Below, piece by piece: positions 42,118 through 51,308 of a DNA stretch of 64,000 nt. Below the pieces are notes generated by a model. It made no database searches. It was not told the origin of the DNA and worked only from the letters and a program-made list of their open reading frames with translations. Source of the DNA: Streptomyces griseofuscus (GTDB lineage: Bacteria > Actinomycetota > Actinomycetes > Streptomycetales > Streptomycetaceae); contig NZ_CP051006.1 of assembly GCF_014673495.1 (NCBI RefSeq), positions 2,294,001 through 2,358,000 of the forward strand, read 5' to 3'. Every line of letters begins with the position of its first letter. Position 1 is the stretch's first letter. The position numbers were made by a program, and so were the translations under genes.

Positions 42118-43314
42118 TCACCAGGTGACCGGCAGCTCCTGGAGCCCGTACACGATGGTGTTCTCCCGGAAGCGGACGTCCTGCGGCGCCACCGCCAGGC
42201 GCAGGTCCGGGAAGCGGGTGAACAGGGCCTTGAGGCAGACCTCCAGCTCCATCCGGGCCAGAGAGGCGCCCGGGCACAGATGGGCGCCGAAGCCGAAGGC
42301 GAGGTGTCCGGCGGCGTCACGGTGGATGTCGACCCTGTCGGCGCCGGGGTAGACGGACTCGTCATGGTTGGCCGCGGGGATGGCGACGATCACGCCGTCG
42401 CCCTTGCGGATGGTCGCGCCGCCCAGTTCGACCTCGGCCACGGCGGCCCGCACCTGGTTGTCCTGGGAGATGGACCAGTACCGCAGCAGTTCCTCGACTG
42501 CGGGCTTGAACAGGCCTTCGTCCGCGCGCAGTTCGGCGAGCTGGGCGGGATCGCGCAGCAGGCTGAGGACGCTGAGGCTGATCTGGTGAGCCGTGGTCTC
42601 GTGCCCGGCGACGAGGATGAACCGGGCCATGGCCACCAGTTCCTCGTGGGTCAGCTCGCCCGCGCGCACGTACCGGGTGGCGAGCCGGCTGATCAGGTCG
42701 TCCCGCGGTTCGGCGCTGCGCTGGGCGACGAGTTCGTCGAGGAACTTGGTCATCGCGACGAACGCCGCGTACGTCTCCTCGGGGCCGGCCTCCTGGGAGA
42801 GGATGACCTGGCTCTGCTCGGTGAAGTCCGCCTCGTCCCGCTCGGGCACCCCGAGCATGCGGGCGATGACCAGCGAGGGCAGCCGGATGGCGAAGTTCGC
42901 CACCAGGTCCACCGGCTTCGGTCCGCTCTCCAGCTCGTCCAGCAGCTGCCCGACCAGGAGTTCCACCTCGGGGCGCAGGGCGCGGGTGCGGCGGGCGGTG
43001 AACTCGGTCAGGGCCATCCGGCGCAGCCGGCCGTGCTCCGGGTCGTCCATGCGGCTGAAGGACATCACGCCCGGCTCGGGCGGCAGCTGGATGCGGATCG
43101 GGAAGCCCGGCTGCTGGTCGTCGGCGCTGAACCGGTTGTCGTTGAGCACCTGGCGTACGTCCGCGTGCCGGGTGACCAGCCAGGCCTCGCCGCCTCTTAT
43201 ACGCACTCTGGACGGTGCTTCGTCGCGGAGTGCGGCGTAGGCGTCCGGCGGCGCGTAGGGGCACGACCGGGGCATGGGCCAATCTGGCAGTTTTCGCTGC
43301 TCACAGGCGGACAT
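42118..43314 (-). CDS. cytochrome P450
   Basis: 398 residues. The I-helix oxygen-binding motif AGHETTAHQ, the ExxR segment EELLR and the heme loop FGFGAHLCPGASLARME with the cysteine ligand are intact. Size and motifs match soluble actinobacterial P450s of the CYP105/107 type that hydroxylate natural products and need a ferredoxin encoded elsewhere. It is predicted to hydroxylate the alkyl chain (inference). Transcription starts from its own SARP-type promoter. Confidence 0.88.
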   Translation of the reverse strand: MSACEQRKLPDWPMPRSCPYAPPDAYAALRDEAPSRVRIRGGEAWLVTRHADVRQVLNDNRFSADDQQPGFPIRIQLPPEPGVMSFSRMDDPEHGRLRRMALTEFTARRTRALRPEVELLVGQLLDELESGPKPVDLVANFAIRLPSLVIARMLGVPERDEADFTEQSQVILSQEAGPEETYAAFVAMTKFLDELVAQRSAEPRDDLISRLATRYVRAGELTHEELVAMARFILVAGHETTAHQISLSVLSLLRDPAQLAELRADEGLFKPAVEELLRYWSISQDNQVRAAVAEVELGGATIRKGDGVIVAIPAANHDESVYPGADRVDIHRDAAGHLAFGFGAHLCPGASLARMELEVCLKALFTRFPDLRLAVAPQDVRFRENTIVYGLQELPVTW

Positions 43315-43353
43315 GGGGTTCCCTCCGTTGGCTGAATCTCAGCGTCGGAGCAC

Positions 43354-43398
43354 ATCCTGGTGAGCGGCACTGACGGAAATCTGACGGGTTACTGACTC
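43354..43398 (-). promoter_or_regulatory. SARP-type promoter of the P450 gene
   Basis: Plus-strand CTGAC at 43370, 43381 and 43392 (11-bp steps). On the coding strand the last heptamer GTCAGTG is followed after 8 bp by CAGGAT (43359-43354) as -10. The P450 start is 40 bp further on. This is the best-formed of the five sites. Confidence 0.72.
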
Positions 43399-43480
43399 GT
43401 TATATACTGGTAAACATCTGCTTTTATGAAGGCAAAGCGGGTGGCTGATGGATAGTTCGGGACTCGGTGACGAGCAACGA

Positions 43481-43515
43481 GAAGGGGGCCGGCGCGGGGT
43501 GCGCCGGCCCCCTTC
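43481..43515. terminator. 15-bp terminator hairpin after the DHA2 exporter
   Basis: GAAGGGGGCCGGCGC (43481-43495) and GCGCCGGCCCCCTTC (43501-43515) form a perfect 15-bp stem with loop GGGGT. It lies 22 bp beyond the stop of the minus-strand exporter at 43537 and separates it from the P450 promoter. Confidence 0.75.
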
Positions 43516-43536
43516 GGGGCGGGAGTGCGGGGCGGG

Positions 43537-45030
43537 TCAGGCGGCCACGGCCGCCGCGCCCGGGTCCGCCGCCTTCGGTCGCGGCAGCAGCTGCACCAGG
43601 CAGGCCACCAGGACGCAGATCCCGGCCTGCACCAGCAGTCCGACGCTGAAGGCGTGGGCGTAGGAGTGCGCGGTGACCTGCGATCCGGCGACCCCGAAGA
43701 AGACCACGCCGAGCACGGCGATGCCGATCGCGTTGCCCATCTCCTGGGCCGTGGAGAACACCCCGGAGGCGGCGGCCGCGTGCTGCGGGGCGACCCCGGC
43801 CAGGACCAGCGAGGCCAGCGGGGCGATCACGAAGCCCATGCCGAGACCGGCCACGACCATGGCCGGAATGCACCAGGCCACGTTCCCGGTGCTGTCCAGG
43901 TGCCATGCGGTTTCGGCCAGGCCCAGATTGCCGACCGCCTGGAGCACCGCGCCGAGCGCGAGCACCTGCTTGCCCAGCTTGGCGGCGACCTTCGGCGACT
44001 GCGCGGAGCCGAGGAAGAAGCCGAGGCCGAGCGGCATGAACAGCAGACCCGACTTGAGCGCGGAGACGCCGCGGCCCTCCTGGAGGTACAGCGCGAGGAC
44101 CAGGAAGAAGGAGGCCATCGCGGCGAAGAACACCAGCAGGGAGACGACGCCGATACCGAACGCGCGGTCCGCGAAGAGGCTCGGGTGGACCAGCGGAGAG
44201 CCGTCACGGGCCGCCTTGCGGCGCTGCGTCCACCAGAACGCGGCCAGCAGCGGCACCGCCGCCACCAGGCACTCCCAGGTCCAGGTCGGCCAGCCCTGCT
44301 CGCGGCCCTGGACCAGCGGCAGCACGATGGCCGTGAGGCCGGCGGTCACCAGCACCACCCCGGTCCAGTCGAGTCCCGTACGGCCCTCCGCGCGGGACTC
44401 GGGGACCACCTTCGGGGTGAGCAGCAGGACGACGGCGCCGATCGGGGCGTTGATCAGGAAGATGGTCCGCCAGTCCCAGCCGAAGAGGTCGGCCTTGATC
44501 AGCAGACCGCCGATCAGCTGGCCGAACACGGCGGAGGCGCCCATCGTGATGCCGTACGCGTTGAACGCGGCGACCCTGGCCTTGCCCGTGTAGGCGGTGG
44601 TCAGGATGCCGAGGACCTGCGGGATGACCAGCGCGGCCGCGGCGCCCTGCACGGCGCGGGCGGCGATCAGTTCGGGCATGTTCGGCGCGATGCCACAGGC
44701 CAGCGAGGCCAGCGCGAACAGGGCCAGGCCGATGGCGAACACCTTGCGGCGGCCGTACAGGTCGCCGAGCCGGCCGCCGGTGATGAGCATGGCGGACAGG
44801 CCGATGTTGAAGGTCGCCGCCACCAGCTGGATCTCGGCGCTGGTGGCGTGCATGTCCCGCTGGAGCGAGGGGATGGCCACATTGACGATGAAGAAGTCGA
44901 TGTTGGCGATGAACAGGCCGAGCAACACCACGAGGAGAGCACCCCAGGCGGGCTTGCCGCCGGATTCCCCGTGGTCCGCTGCCGGCACGGACTCGGCACT
45001 TCTGCCGGTCAGTTCCGCTTCGGTGGTCAT
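43537..45030 (-). CDS. DHA2-family MFS drug exporter (14 TM)
   Basis: 497 residues with 14 hydrophobic segments. Motif A GGRLGDLYGRRKVF follows TM2, and FIANIDFFIVNVAIPSLQRD is the usual DHA2 first helix. Start at the ATG at 45030 with GAGGAG 8 bp upstream; longer forms add an Arg-rich leader. Drug:H+ antiporters of this type export and give resistance to the cluster's product (VlmF is the equivalent in the valanimycin cluster). It is a paralogue of the neighbour at 45130. Confidence 0.88.
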   Translation of the reverse strand: MTTEAELTGRSAESVPAADHGESGGKPAWGALLVVLLGLFIANIDFFIVNVAIPSLQRDMHATSAEIQLVAATFNIGLSAMLITGGRLGDLYGRRKVFAIGLALFALASLACGIAPNMPELIAARAVQGAAAALVIPQVLGILTTAYTGKARVAAFNAYGITMGASAVFGQLIGGLLIKADLFGWDWRTIFLINAPIGAVVLLLTPKVVPESRAEGRTGLDWTGVVLVTAGLTAIVLPLVQGREQGWPTWTWECLVAAVPLLAAFWWTQRRKAARDGSPLVHPSLFADRAFGIGVVSLLVFFAAMASFFLVLALYLQEGRGVSALKSGLLFMPLGLGFFLGSAQSPKVAAKLGKQVLALGAVLQAVGNLGLAETAWHLDSTGNVAWCIPAMVVAGLGMGFVIAPLASLVLAGVAPQHAAAASGVFSTAQEMGNAIGIAVLGVVFFGVAGSQVTAHSYAHAFSVGLLVQAGICVLVACLVQLLPRPKAADPGAAAVAA

Positions 45031-45129
45031 GGACGAAACTCCTCTGTGGTGCGCTGACGGCGTGTCCGTCGGCGGACACGCGGAACGGGACCGGCGGCTG
45101 ACCCGCGATCGGGCGAGCCGCCGCACGGC

Positions 45130-46641
45130 TCAGGACGTGGGTGCCTTCTTGGGCGGGCGCGGGAACAGCTGGACCAGGGCGGCCACGCCGAGCGCGAACG
45201 GCACCAGCAGATAGACGCTGGCCCGGAAGGCGTCGGCGTAGGCGTCGGGTCCGGTGCCGTTGCCCAGGACGTGGTAGAAGACCACGCCCACCAGCGCGAC
45301 GCCGATCGCGCCGCCGACCTGGTTGGCGGTGGACAGCACACCGGAGGCCGCGCCCGCGTAGCGCGGGTCGGTGCCCGCGAGGGCCACGGTCGCCAGCGGT
45401 GCCATCACCATGGCCATCCCGGCGCCGCCGACCAGCAGCCCGGGCACCAGCCAGGCGACCTCGCCATGGGTGCCGATGTGCTCCACGGCGGCGTACAGCC
45501 CGATCAGACTGGCCGTCAGCACCAGCGCGCCGACGGCCAGGGTCTGCCGGCCGAGCACCGCGGCGATCTGCTTGGCGGTCAGCGAGACGCCGAGGAAGCC
45601 GACGCCCAGCGGCAGGAAGACCAGGCCGGAGTCGAGCGCGCTGAGCCCGCAGCCCTGCTGGAGGTAGAGGGCGAGCACCAGGAAGAACGACGCCATGCCG
45701 GAGTAGTAGACGAGGGCCGTGCTCACCCCGACGGTGAAGGAACGCTGGCGGAACAGCGCCGGGTTGACGAGCGGGCCGCGGTCGGCCGCCGCCAGCCGCC
45801 GCTGGTAGAGCGCGAACAGGGCGAGCAGCACCGGGGAGACGGCCAGGCACACCCAGGTCCACTCCGGCCAGCCCTTCTGCTGGCCCTCGGCGAGCGGCAG
45901 TACGACGGCGACCAGACCCGCGGAGACCAGCAGCATGCCGAGCGGGTCGAGGCGCGACTTGCCCTGCGCCTTGGACTCGGGAACCACGCGCGGGGCGAAG
46001 ACCAGCGCGGCGACGCCGATCGGCACATTGACCAGGAAGCAGGTGCGCCAGCTGAGTCCCGCGATGTCCAGGTGGATCAGCACACCGCCGATGAGCTGGC
46101 CGAACACACCGGCGAGCCCCATCGTCAGACCGAACGCGTTGAAGGCGCGGATACGGGCGGGCCCGCTGTAGACGGTGCCGATGATGGCGAGGACCTGGGG
46201 GCCCATCAGGGCGGAGGCGAGACCCTGGGCGACGCGGGCCGCCACCAGCTGCCCGGCGGTGGGCGCGCTGCCGGCCCAGGCCGAGGAGAGGGTGAACAGG
46301 GCCACGCCGATCAGGAACATCCGGCGGCGGCCGTAGAGGTCGCCGAGCCGGCCGCCGGTGATCAGTCCGGCCGCGTACGCGAGCGCGTACCCGGCGACGA
46401 TGAACTCCACGGCGGACGAACCGGCGTGCAGATCACGCTGGGTGGCGGGGATCGCCACGTTGACGATGAACACGTCGAGGGTGATGACGAAGGTGCCGAT
46501 CAGAATGATCGGCAGCATCGCCCAGTGCGGGGCCGGGGGCTCCTGCGGTGCCGCGGTGGCCCCCGGGGTGTTCGATCCGGTGGTGCCGGGCTGCTTCCCG
46601 TGCTGGCCCGGGGCGGCTTCCCGGGGTTCCTGTAGGGCCAT
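45130..46641 (-). CDS. DHA2-family MFS drug exporter (14 TM), second copy
   Basis: 503 residues, same layout as the neighbouring exporter (FVITLDVFIVNVAIPATQRD, GGRLGDLYGRRRMF, 14 hydrophobic segments), with a Pro/Gly-rich cytosolic N-terminus. The start is the ATG at 46641 with AAGGAA 9 bp upstream. The two are about 50 percent alike by eye, indicating an old duplication. Two exporters in tandem suggest more than one product or intermediate is pumped out. A GCGTGTCC/GGACACGC inverted repeat (45060-45081) lies between them. Confidence 0.88.
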   Translation of the reverse strand: MALQEPREAAPGQHGKQPGTTGSNTPGATAAPQEPPAPHWAMLPIILIGTFVITLDVFIVNVAIPATQRDLHAGSSAVEFIVAGYALAYAAGLITGGRLGDLYGRRRMFLIGVALFTLSSAWAGSAPTAGQLVAARVAQGLASALMGPQVLAIIGTVYSGPARIRAFNAFGLTMGLAGVFGQLIGGVLIHLDIAGLSWRTCFLVNVPIGVAALVFAPRVVPESKAQGKSRLDPLGMLLVSAGLVAVVLPLAEGQQKGWPEWTWVCLAVSPVLLALFALYQRRLAAADRGPLVNPALFRQRSFTVGVSTALVYYSGMASFFLVLALYLQQGCGLSALDSGLVFLPLGVGFLGVSLTAKQIAAVLGRQTLAVGALVLTASLIGLYAAVEHIGTHGEVAWLVPGLLVGGAGMAMVMAPLATVALAGTDPRYAGAASGVLSTANQVGGAIGVALVGVVFYHVLGNGTGPDAYADAFRASVYLLVPFALGVAALVQLFPRPPKKAPTS

Positions 46642-46694
46642 GACGGCCGTTCCTTTCTTCGTTCGGTGGGGAGACTGGGGAGCCGCCCCTCCCG

Positions 46695-47705
46695 TCACCA
46701 GGACGGGGTGTGCAGGATCTCCAGTACGGCTGCGGAGAAGCTGAAGCCCGCGCCGGCCGCGACGACGAGGACGAGGTCGCCCGGTCCGACGGCGCGTTCC
46801 AGGACGAGGTGTTCGATGCCGAGGAACTGGTCGCCGGGGCCGACATGCCCGTACTTGCGGCCGACCTCCCAGGTGCTCTGCTTCTCCGTGAAGCCCAGCA
46901 GGTCGAAGTTCTCGGGGGTCTTGTTGCGGTGGACGTGCGGGGTGACGACGCGGGCGATGTCCTCGGTCGACACACCCGCCTCGGCCATCACACGCCCGGT
47001 GGTGGACATCAGGGCGGCCTCGTAGCGCTCCCAGGAGCCCTCGGCCTCCGGGGTGGCCGCGTGCTGGAGGCCGCGTTCGATCAGCCGCACCTCGGCGCCG
47101 GGCTGGAGGGCGAAGGGTTCGAGGCCGCGGTTCCAGCGCTCCAGCGAGTTGTCGGCGCCCAGGGTGGCGGCGACCACCCGGGCGAAGCCGGTGCGGCCGG
47201 ACACCAGCAGTGCGCTGCCGCCGTCCGCGAAGATGAGGTTCATCTGGATGTTCCAGCGGTCCACCCAGGGCGCGGCGAACCGGTCGCCGGTGGTGAGCAG
47301 CACCTCGGTGGCGAGGCCGGAGTTGATGTATCCGGCGGCCAGGCTCAGCGAGCCGACTGCCGCGTTGCAGCGCTGCTGGAGGTCGAAGCCGGGGACGCCG
47401 GGGCCGACGGTCTCGTTGGCGACGTAGGCCGCGGTGGGCCACATGTCGTGGCCCTGGTAGCTGCCGGAGGAGTGCAGGACGAGGCCGACGTCCGCGGGCG
47501 CGATGCCGGAGCGTTCGACGGCGAGGCGGCCCGCGCGTACGGCCATCTCGGGACCGGAGAGTTCGTCGGAGACGGCGATGTTCTCGAAACCGAGGTTGCG
47601 GTGCTCCTCGTCGACCAGGCCCTCGGCGGTGGCCTCTGCCACGGTGATCGTGTCCGGTAGCCATGACCCGGCCGACGCGATGAAGAGGTCTTTGTCGAAT
47701 CTCAT
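46695..47705 (-). CDS. ketoacyl-ACP synthase III-like enzyme with altered triad
   Basis: 336 residues of the FabH/KSIII thiolase fold. The nucleophile Cys is in DLQQRCNAAVGSLSLA, and His is in TPHVHRNKT. The position of the usual catalytic Asn (KYGNxS) is KYGHVGPGD, so the triad is Cys-His-His (or uses the nearby Asp). KSIII-like proteins without Asn often act as acyltransferases rather than decarboxylative synthases (CerJ type). It could load or transfer an acyl group for the PKS or esterify the product. Its promoter has SARP repeats. Confidence 0.83.
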   Translation of the reverse strand: MRFDKDLFIASAGSWLPDTITVAEATAEGLVDEEHRNLGFENIAVSDELSGPEMAVRAGRLAVERSGIAPADVGLVLHSSGSYQGHDMWPTAAYVANETVGPGVPGFDLQQRCNAAVGSLSLAAGYINSGLATEVLLTTGDRFAAPWVDRWNIQMNLIFADGGSALLVSGRTGFARVVAATLGADNSLERWNRGLEPFALQPGAEVRLIERGLQHAATPEAEGSWERYEAALMSTTGRVMAEAGVSTEDIARVVTPHVHRNKTPENFDLLGFTEKQSTWEVGRKYGHVGPGDQFLGIEHLVLERAVGPGDLVLVVAAGAGFSFSAAVLEILHTPSW

Positions 47706-47788
47706 GCTGCTGCTTCTCTCTCGGATGGGTGGCCTCGGCAGTACGTCGGGGAGAGACCGACGAGCGCCGTGTCGGCGGGCCGCCTGTC

Positions 47789-47822
47789 ACCTTCTCGCGA
47801 CCCGCTGACACGGCGCTGACGC
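47789..47822 (-). promoter_or_regulatory. SARP-type repeats before the KSIII gene
   Basis: Plus-strand CTGAC at 47805 and 47816 (11 bp), with a degenerate third unit (CTCGC) at 47794. The candidate -10 at the 8-bp distance (GAAGGT, 47794-47789) is weak, so this site is less certain than the others. Confidence 0.5.
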
Positions 47823-47838
47823 GCGCCGTTTCCCCCGG

Positions 47839-48639
47839 TCAGCTCACGGCGGCGGCCACGGTCCGCTGGAGCCGGTGTGCGAAGTGGGCGGTGACGGCCT
47901 GGGCGTGGGTGTCGATGTAGAAGTGGCCGCCCTCGTACTCGTTGTGTCCCAGGTACGACGGGGTGCGCCCGGCCCAGTGGGTCATGGCGTCCGGGGCCTC
48001 CTGGAGCGGGTCGCTGCGGCCGCCGTAGGAGGCGAGCGGGCAGCTGACGCCGGCGCCGTCGTCGTCGTAGTCACCGGCGACCCGCAGATCGGAGCGCAGG
48101 GCGGGCACGACCAGGGCGAGCATCTCGGGGTTGTCGTAGACCTCGGCCGGGAAGGAGCCCAACTTCTTGATCCACTCCACCAGTTCGGGCTCCGGCATCC
48201 GGCTCTGCTCCTCGGTCGGCTTGAAGAAGCCGACCGGCGACCAGCCGGACATGCCGACCATCGCGGGGACCGGGCCGCCCTCCTCCTCCATGCGGATGGC
48301 GAGCCGGAAGGCCAGCTGGGCGCCGAGGCAGTGGCCGAAGAAGGCGAACGGACGGTCGTCCAGGTCGTTCAGCACGGCCTCGTGCAGGGCTTCGAGCAGC
48401 GGCCAGAAGTTCTCGTACGTCTCCTCCTCGCGGCGGTTGTGCCGGCCGGGGAGGGTGACGGCCTGCGGGGAGATGTCCGGCGGCAGCAGGCGTTCCCAGT
48501 CGCGGTAGATGATGGCGCCGCTGCCCGCGTGGGGCAGCAGGAACAGCCGGATGGAGGCGTCGGGCGAGGGCTCCACGGGGTGGAACCAGTGTCCCTCGCT
48601 GGACATCTGGCTGCCGATGGTGCCGATGGCGGTGGTCAC
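47839..48639 (-). CDS. type II thioesterase with Cys nucleophile
   Basis: 266 residues of the alpha/beta-hydrolase TEII family: LFLLPHAGSGAIIYRDW, the nucleophile elbow FFGHCLGAQLAF (GHCLG, Cys instead of the usual Ser), YGGRSDPLQEA (Asp) and EYEGGHFYI (His). TEIIs remove aberrant acyl groups from carrier proteins. The Cys variant could favour acyl transfer over hydrolysis. It starts at the GTG at 48639, overlapping the flavin-monooxygenase stop, and is the last gene of the PKS operon. Confidence 0.86.
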   Translation of the reverse strand: MTTAIGTIGSQMSSEGHWFHPVEPSPDASIRLFLLPHAGSGAIIYRDWERLLPPDISPQAVTLPGRHNRREEETYENFWPLLEALHEAVLNDLDDRPFAFFGHCLGAQLAFRLAIRMEEEGGPVPAMVGMSGWSPVGFFKPTEEQSRMPEPELVEWIKKLGSFPAEVYDNPEMLALVVPALRSDLRVAGDYDDDGAGVSCPLASYGGRSDPLQEAPDAMTHWAGRTPSYLGHNEYEGGHFYIDTHAQAVTAHFAHRLQRTVAAAVS

Positions 48640-49676
48640 GACTGCGTACTCCCTACGGTGGGTGCGGTGCCGAGGGCGCGTACCGCGGGCAGCAGCACCT
48701 CGGCGATCTCCTTCAACTGGGGCTCCGGGTCCAGGGATCCGATGCGGATCACCAGGTGCCGGGCGCCGGCCCGGACGTATCCGCCGAGCCATTCGGCGCA
48801 CTTCTCGGCGCTGCCCCAGGCGTATGCCTGGATGGTGCTCATCTGCTCCAGCGAGCGGCCGTAGTAGTGGCTGATGTAGTGCTCCAACTCGGCCTCGGCG
48901 GCGGCCTCGTCGCTGTTCACGGTGACCGTGGCGTACAGCCCGGGGACCACGGTACGGCCCGCCTCGGTGGCGAGTTCGCCGAGCCGGGCGGCGGCGCGGC
49001 CGTAGGCGTCGACGTCGGGGAGGAAGGGGAGCCAGCCGTCGTAGCGGGTGGCGGCGCGGGCGAGCACCTTGGGGGTGTCGCTGCCGGCCAGCCACAGCGG
49101 CGGGCCGCCGGGCACGGCGGGCGAGGGCAGCCGGTCCAGGTTCTCCGCCTGCCAGAACCTGCCCTCGAACTCGCTGGGTTCGCCGTCCTCGCCGGCCTGC
49201 CAGGCGGTGCGCCACAGCGCGGCGATCTCGTCCAGGCGGCCGACGCGGCCCTGGAAGGAGGCGCCGACGGACTCGAACTCCGCCTCGGTCTCGGGCATCG
49301 GGAAACCCGAACCCAGGCCCAGGATCAGCCGGTCGGCGGCCACATGGCTGAGGCTCGCGATCATGTTGGCGCCGATGAGGGGGTGGCGCAGGGCGGGGGT
49401 GAGGGCGGCGGTGCCGACGGTGATGCGCCGGGTCGCGGCGGCGGCGGCCGACAGCACGACCAGGGGGTCGAGGCGGGGGCGGGCGGTGAGGGAGTCACCG
49501 GCCCACAGCGAGTCGAAGCCGAGCGCTTCCGCGTTCCTGGCGAAGTCCAGCAACGGGGCCGCGGCGTAGGTGCCGTTGATGGCCTGCTCGCGGGTGGGCA
49601 GGAGGATGCCGATCCGCAGCGGTTCGGTACTCATGGACGTGTCACTCTCCGCGGGGACGTCGGGGAACGTGGTCAT
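48636..49676 (-). CDS. LLM-class flavin-dependent monooxygenase
   Basis: 346 residues of the luciferase-like TIM-barrel family: RIGILLPTREQA, FDSLWAGDSLTARPRLDP, RITVGTAALTPALRHPLIGANMIASLSH and LGLGSGFP. These use FMNH2 or F420 without a bound flavin, commonly with a separate reductase. Being inside a PKS operon, it may oxidise an ACP- or CoA-bound chain. It overlaps the AMP ligase (ATGA) upstream and the thioesterase (GTGA) downstream. Confidence 0.86.
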   Translation of the reverse strand: MTTFPDVPAESDTSMSTEPLRIGILLPTREQAINGTYAAAPLLDFARNAEALGFDSLWAGDSLTARPRLDPLVVLSAAAAATRRITVGTAALTPALRHPLIGANMIASLSHVAADRLILGLGSGFPMPETEAEFESVGASFQGRVGRLDEIAALWRTAWQAGEDGEPSEFEGRFWQAENLDRLPSPAVPGGPPLWLAGSDTPKVLARAATRYDGWLPFLPDVDAYGRAAARLGELATEAGRTVVPGLYATVTVNSDEAAAEAELEHYISHYYGRSLEQMSTIQAYAWGSAEKCAEWLGGYVRAGARHLVIRIGSLDPEPQLKEIAEVLLPAVRALGTAPTVGSTQS

Positions 49677-51274
49677 ACGGCACTCCCGGCGGTGGCCCTG
49701 GTCTCCGCCGCCAACTGCTCGCGCACCGCGCGGCGCAGGATCTTGCCCGAGGGGTTGCGGGGCAGGGAGTCGGCGAAGTGGTAGGTGCCGGGGATCTTGT
49801 AGTCGGCGATCCGGCCGCGCAGGGACAGCAGGAGTTCGCGGGGGGTCGCCTTGGCGCCGGGGCGCAGGACGACCACCGCGTGCACGCTCTCGCCCCAGCG
49901 GTCGTCGTGCAGCCCCACCACGGCCACGTCGGCGACCGCCGGATGCGCGGCGAGGGCCTTCTCGACCTCGGCCGGGTAGATGTTCTGCCCGGCCACGATG
50001 ATCGTGTCGTTGATGCGGTCGCACAGATGGAGATAGCCGTCCTCGTCGAGGAATCCGGCGTCACCCATGTACAGCCACTCCCCCACCAGGGTGCGGGCGG
50101 TGGCGTCGGGGAGGTTCCAGTAGCCGAGCATCCGGGAGGGGGCGCGCACACAGACCTGGCCGATGGCGCCGGGCGGCAGGCTCTCGCCGTCGGGGCCGAC
50201 CACCTTGATCTCGTTGCCGGGGCAGGGCAGGCCCACCGAGATGAGCCGGGGGCTGCCCGCGTGGTGGTCGCCGGGCGGCAGGCAGACCGCGACGCTGCCG
50301 GTCTCGGTGCTGGCGTAGATCTGCGCGAACTCGCAGCGGTAGGTCTCCAGGCACTGCTTGAGCAGCGTCTCGGACATGGGCGCCGCGCCGTAGGCGATCT
50401 TGCGCAGGGAGGTGAACGCCTCGGGTCCCGCGCCGCGTTCGGCGGCCATCGCCTGGAGCATCGCGGGTGCGGCGAAGGTGGTGGTGACGCCGTGCTCGCG
50501 GATGAGGCGGACCGCTTCCTGCGGGTCGAACTGCGGCATGATCACATTGGTGCCGCCGGCGTTGAAGGTGTGCAGGAACCAGCCGATGCCGGCGACGCCG
50601 AAGCCCGGCAGGGAGATCAGGGCGACGTCCTCGGGCAGCCAGTCGATCCAGTCCACGCCCCGCTCACGGCTGGCGTGCGGCAGGGTGAAGAAGCTGCGGT
50701 GGGCGAGGATGGCGCCCTTGGGCAGACCGGTGGTGCCGCTGGTGTAGATCTGGATGACGGCGTCGTCGGGTCCGGTGCCGGGCGCCGGGTCTGTCTCGGG
50801 CTGGTCCGCGGCCCAGGCGAGCAGCCCGGCGCCGCGGGCGGGTTCGCCGTCGGCGTCGGTGCCGTCGACCCGGATCACCCGGCGCAGTCCGCGCAGTTGG
50901 GGCCGTACGGCGGCGACGGTGTCCCAGAACTCGTCGTCCACGAAGATCAGCGTGGCGCCGGAGTCGCGCAGGATGTGGTCGACCTCGTTCGGGGTGAGCC
51001 GCCAGTTGACCGGCACCAGGACGGCGCCCGCCTTGGCGCAGGCGATCATCACGAGGTAGTAGTTCGCGGACTCGCGGCCGAGGTAGGCGACCCGGTCGCC
51101 GCGCCGTACCCCGCTGGTGTGCAGGGCGTGCGCGGCGCGGTTGCTGTCGCGGTGCAGCTTGTCGTAGGTGGTGACGTGCCCCTCGCAGATGATCGCCGGG
51201 TGGTCGGGGCGGGTGCCGGCGTGGGCACGGGCGGAGTGGTGGAGCGTCCAGCGCTCCCTCGGTATGTCGTTCAT
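49673..51274 (-). CDS. AMP-dependent acyl-CoA/acyl-ACP ligase
   Basis: 533 residues of the ANL superfamily. IYTSGTTGLPKGAILAH is the P-loop A3, YASTETGSV is A5, LYMGDAGFLDEDGYLHLCDR is A7/A8, and the catalytic C-terminal Lys is in NPSGKILRR. It activates a carboxylic acid as acyl-AMP and loads CoA or the free ACP. It probably supplies the starter unit to the PKS next to it. It starts 35 bp after the PKS stop. Confidence 0.88.
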   Translation of the reverse strand: MNDIPRERWTLHHSARAHAGTRPDHPAIICEGHVTTYDKLHRDSNRAAHALHTSGVRRGDRVAYLGRESANYYLVMIACAKAGAVLVPVNWRLTPNEVDHILRDSGATLIFVDDEFWDTVAAVRPQLRGLRRVIRVDGTDADGEPARGAGLLAWAADQPETDPAPGTGPDDAVIQIYTSGTTGLPKGAILAHRSFFTLPHASRERGVDWIDWLPEDVALISLPGFGVAGIGWFLHTFNAGGTNVIMPQFDPQEAVRLIREHGVTTTFAAPAMLQAMAAERGAGPEAFTSLRKIAYGAAPMSETLLKQCLETYRCEFAQIYASTETGSVAVCLPPGDHHAGSPRLISVGLPCPGNEIKVVGPDGESLPPGAIGQVCVRAPSRMLGYWNLPDATARTLVGEWLYMGDAGFLDEDGYLHLCDRINDTIIVAGQNIYPAEVEKALAAHPAVADVAVVGLHDDRWGESVHAVVVLRPGAKATPRELLLSLRGRIADYKIPGTYHFADSLPRNPSGKILRRAVREQLAAETRATAGSAV

Positions 51275-51308
51275 GGTGATGTGCCGTCTCTGTCGAACTG
51301 TCCGACCG

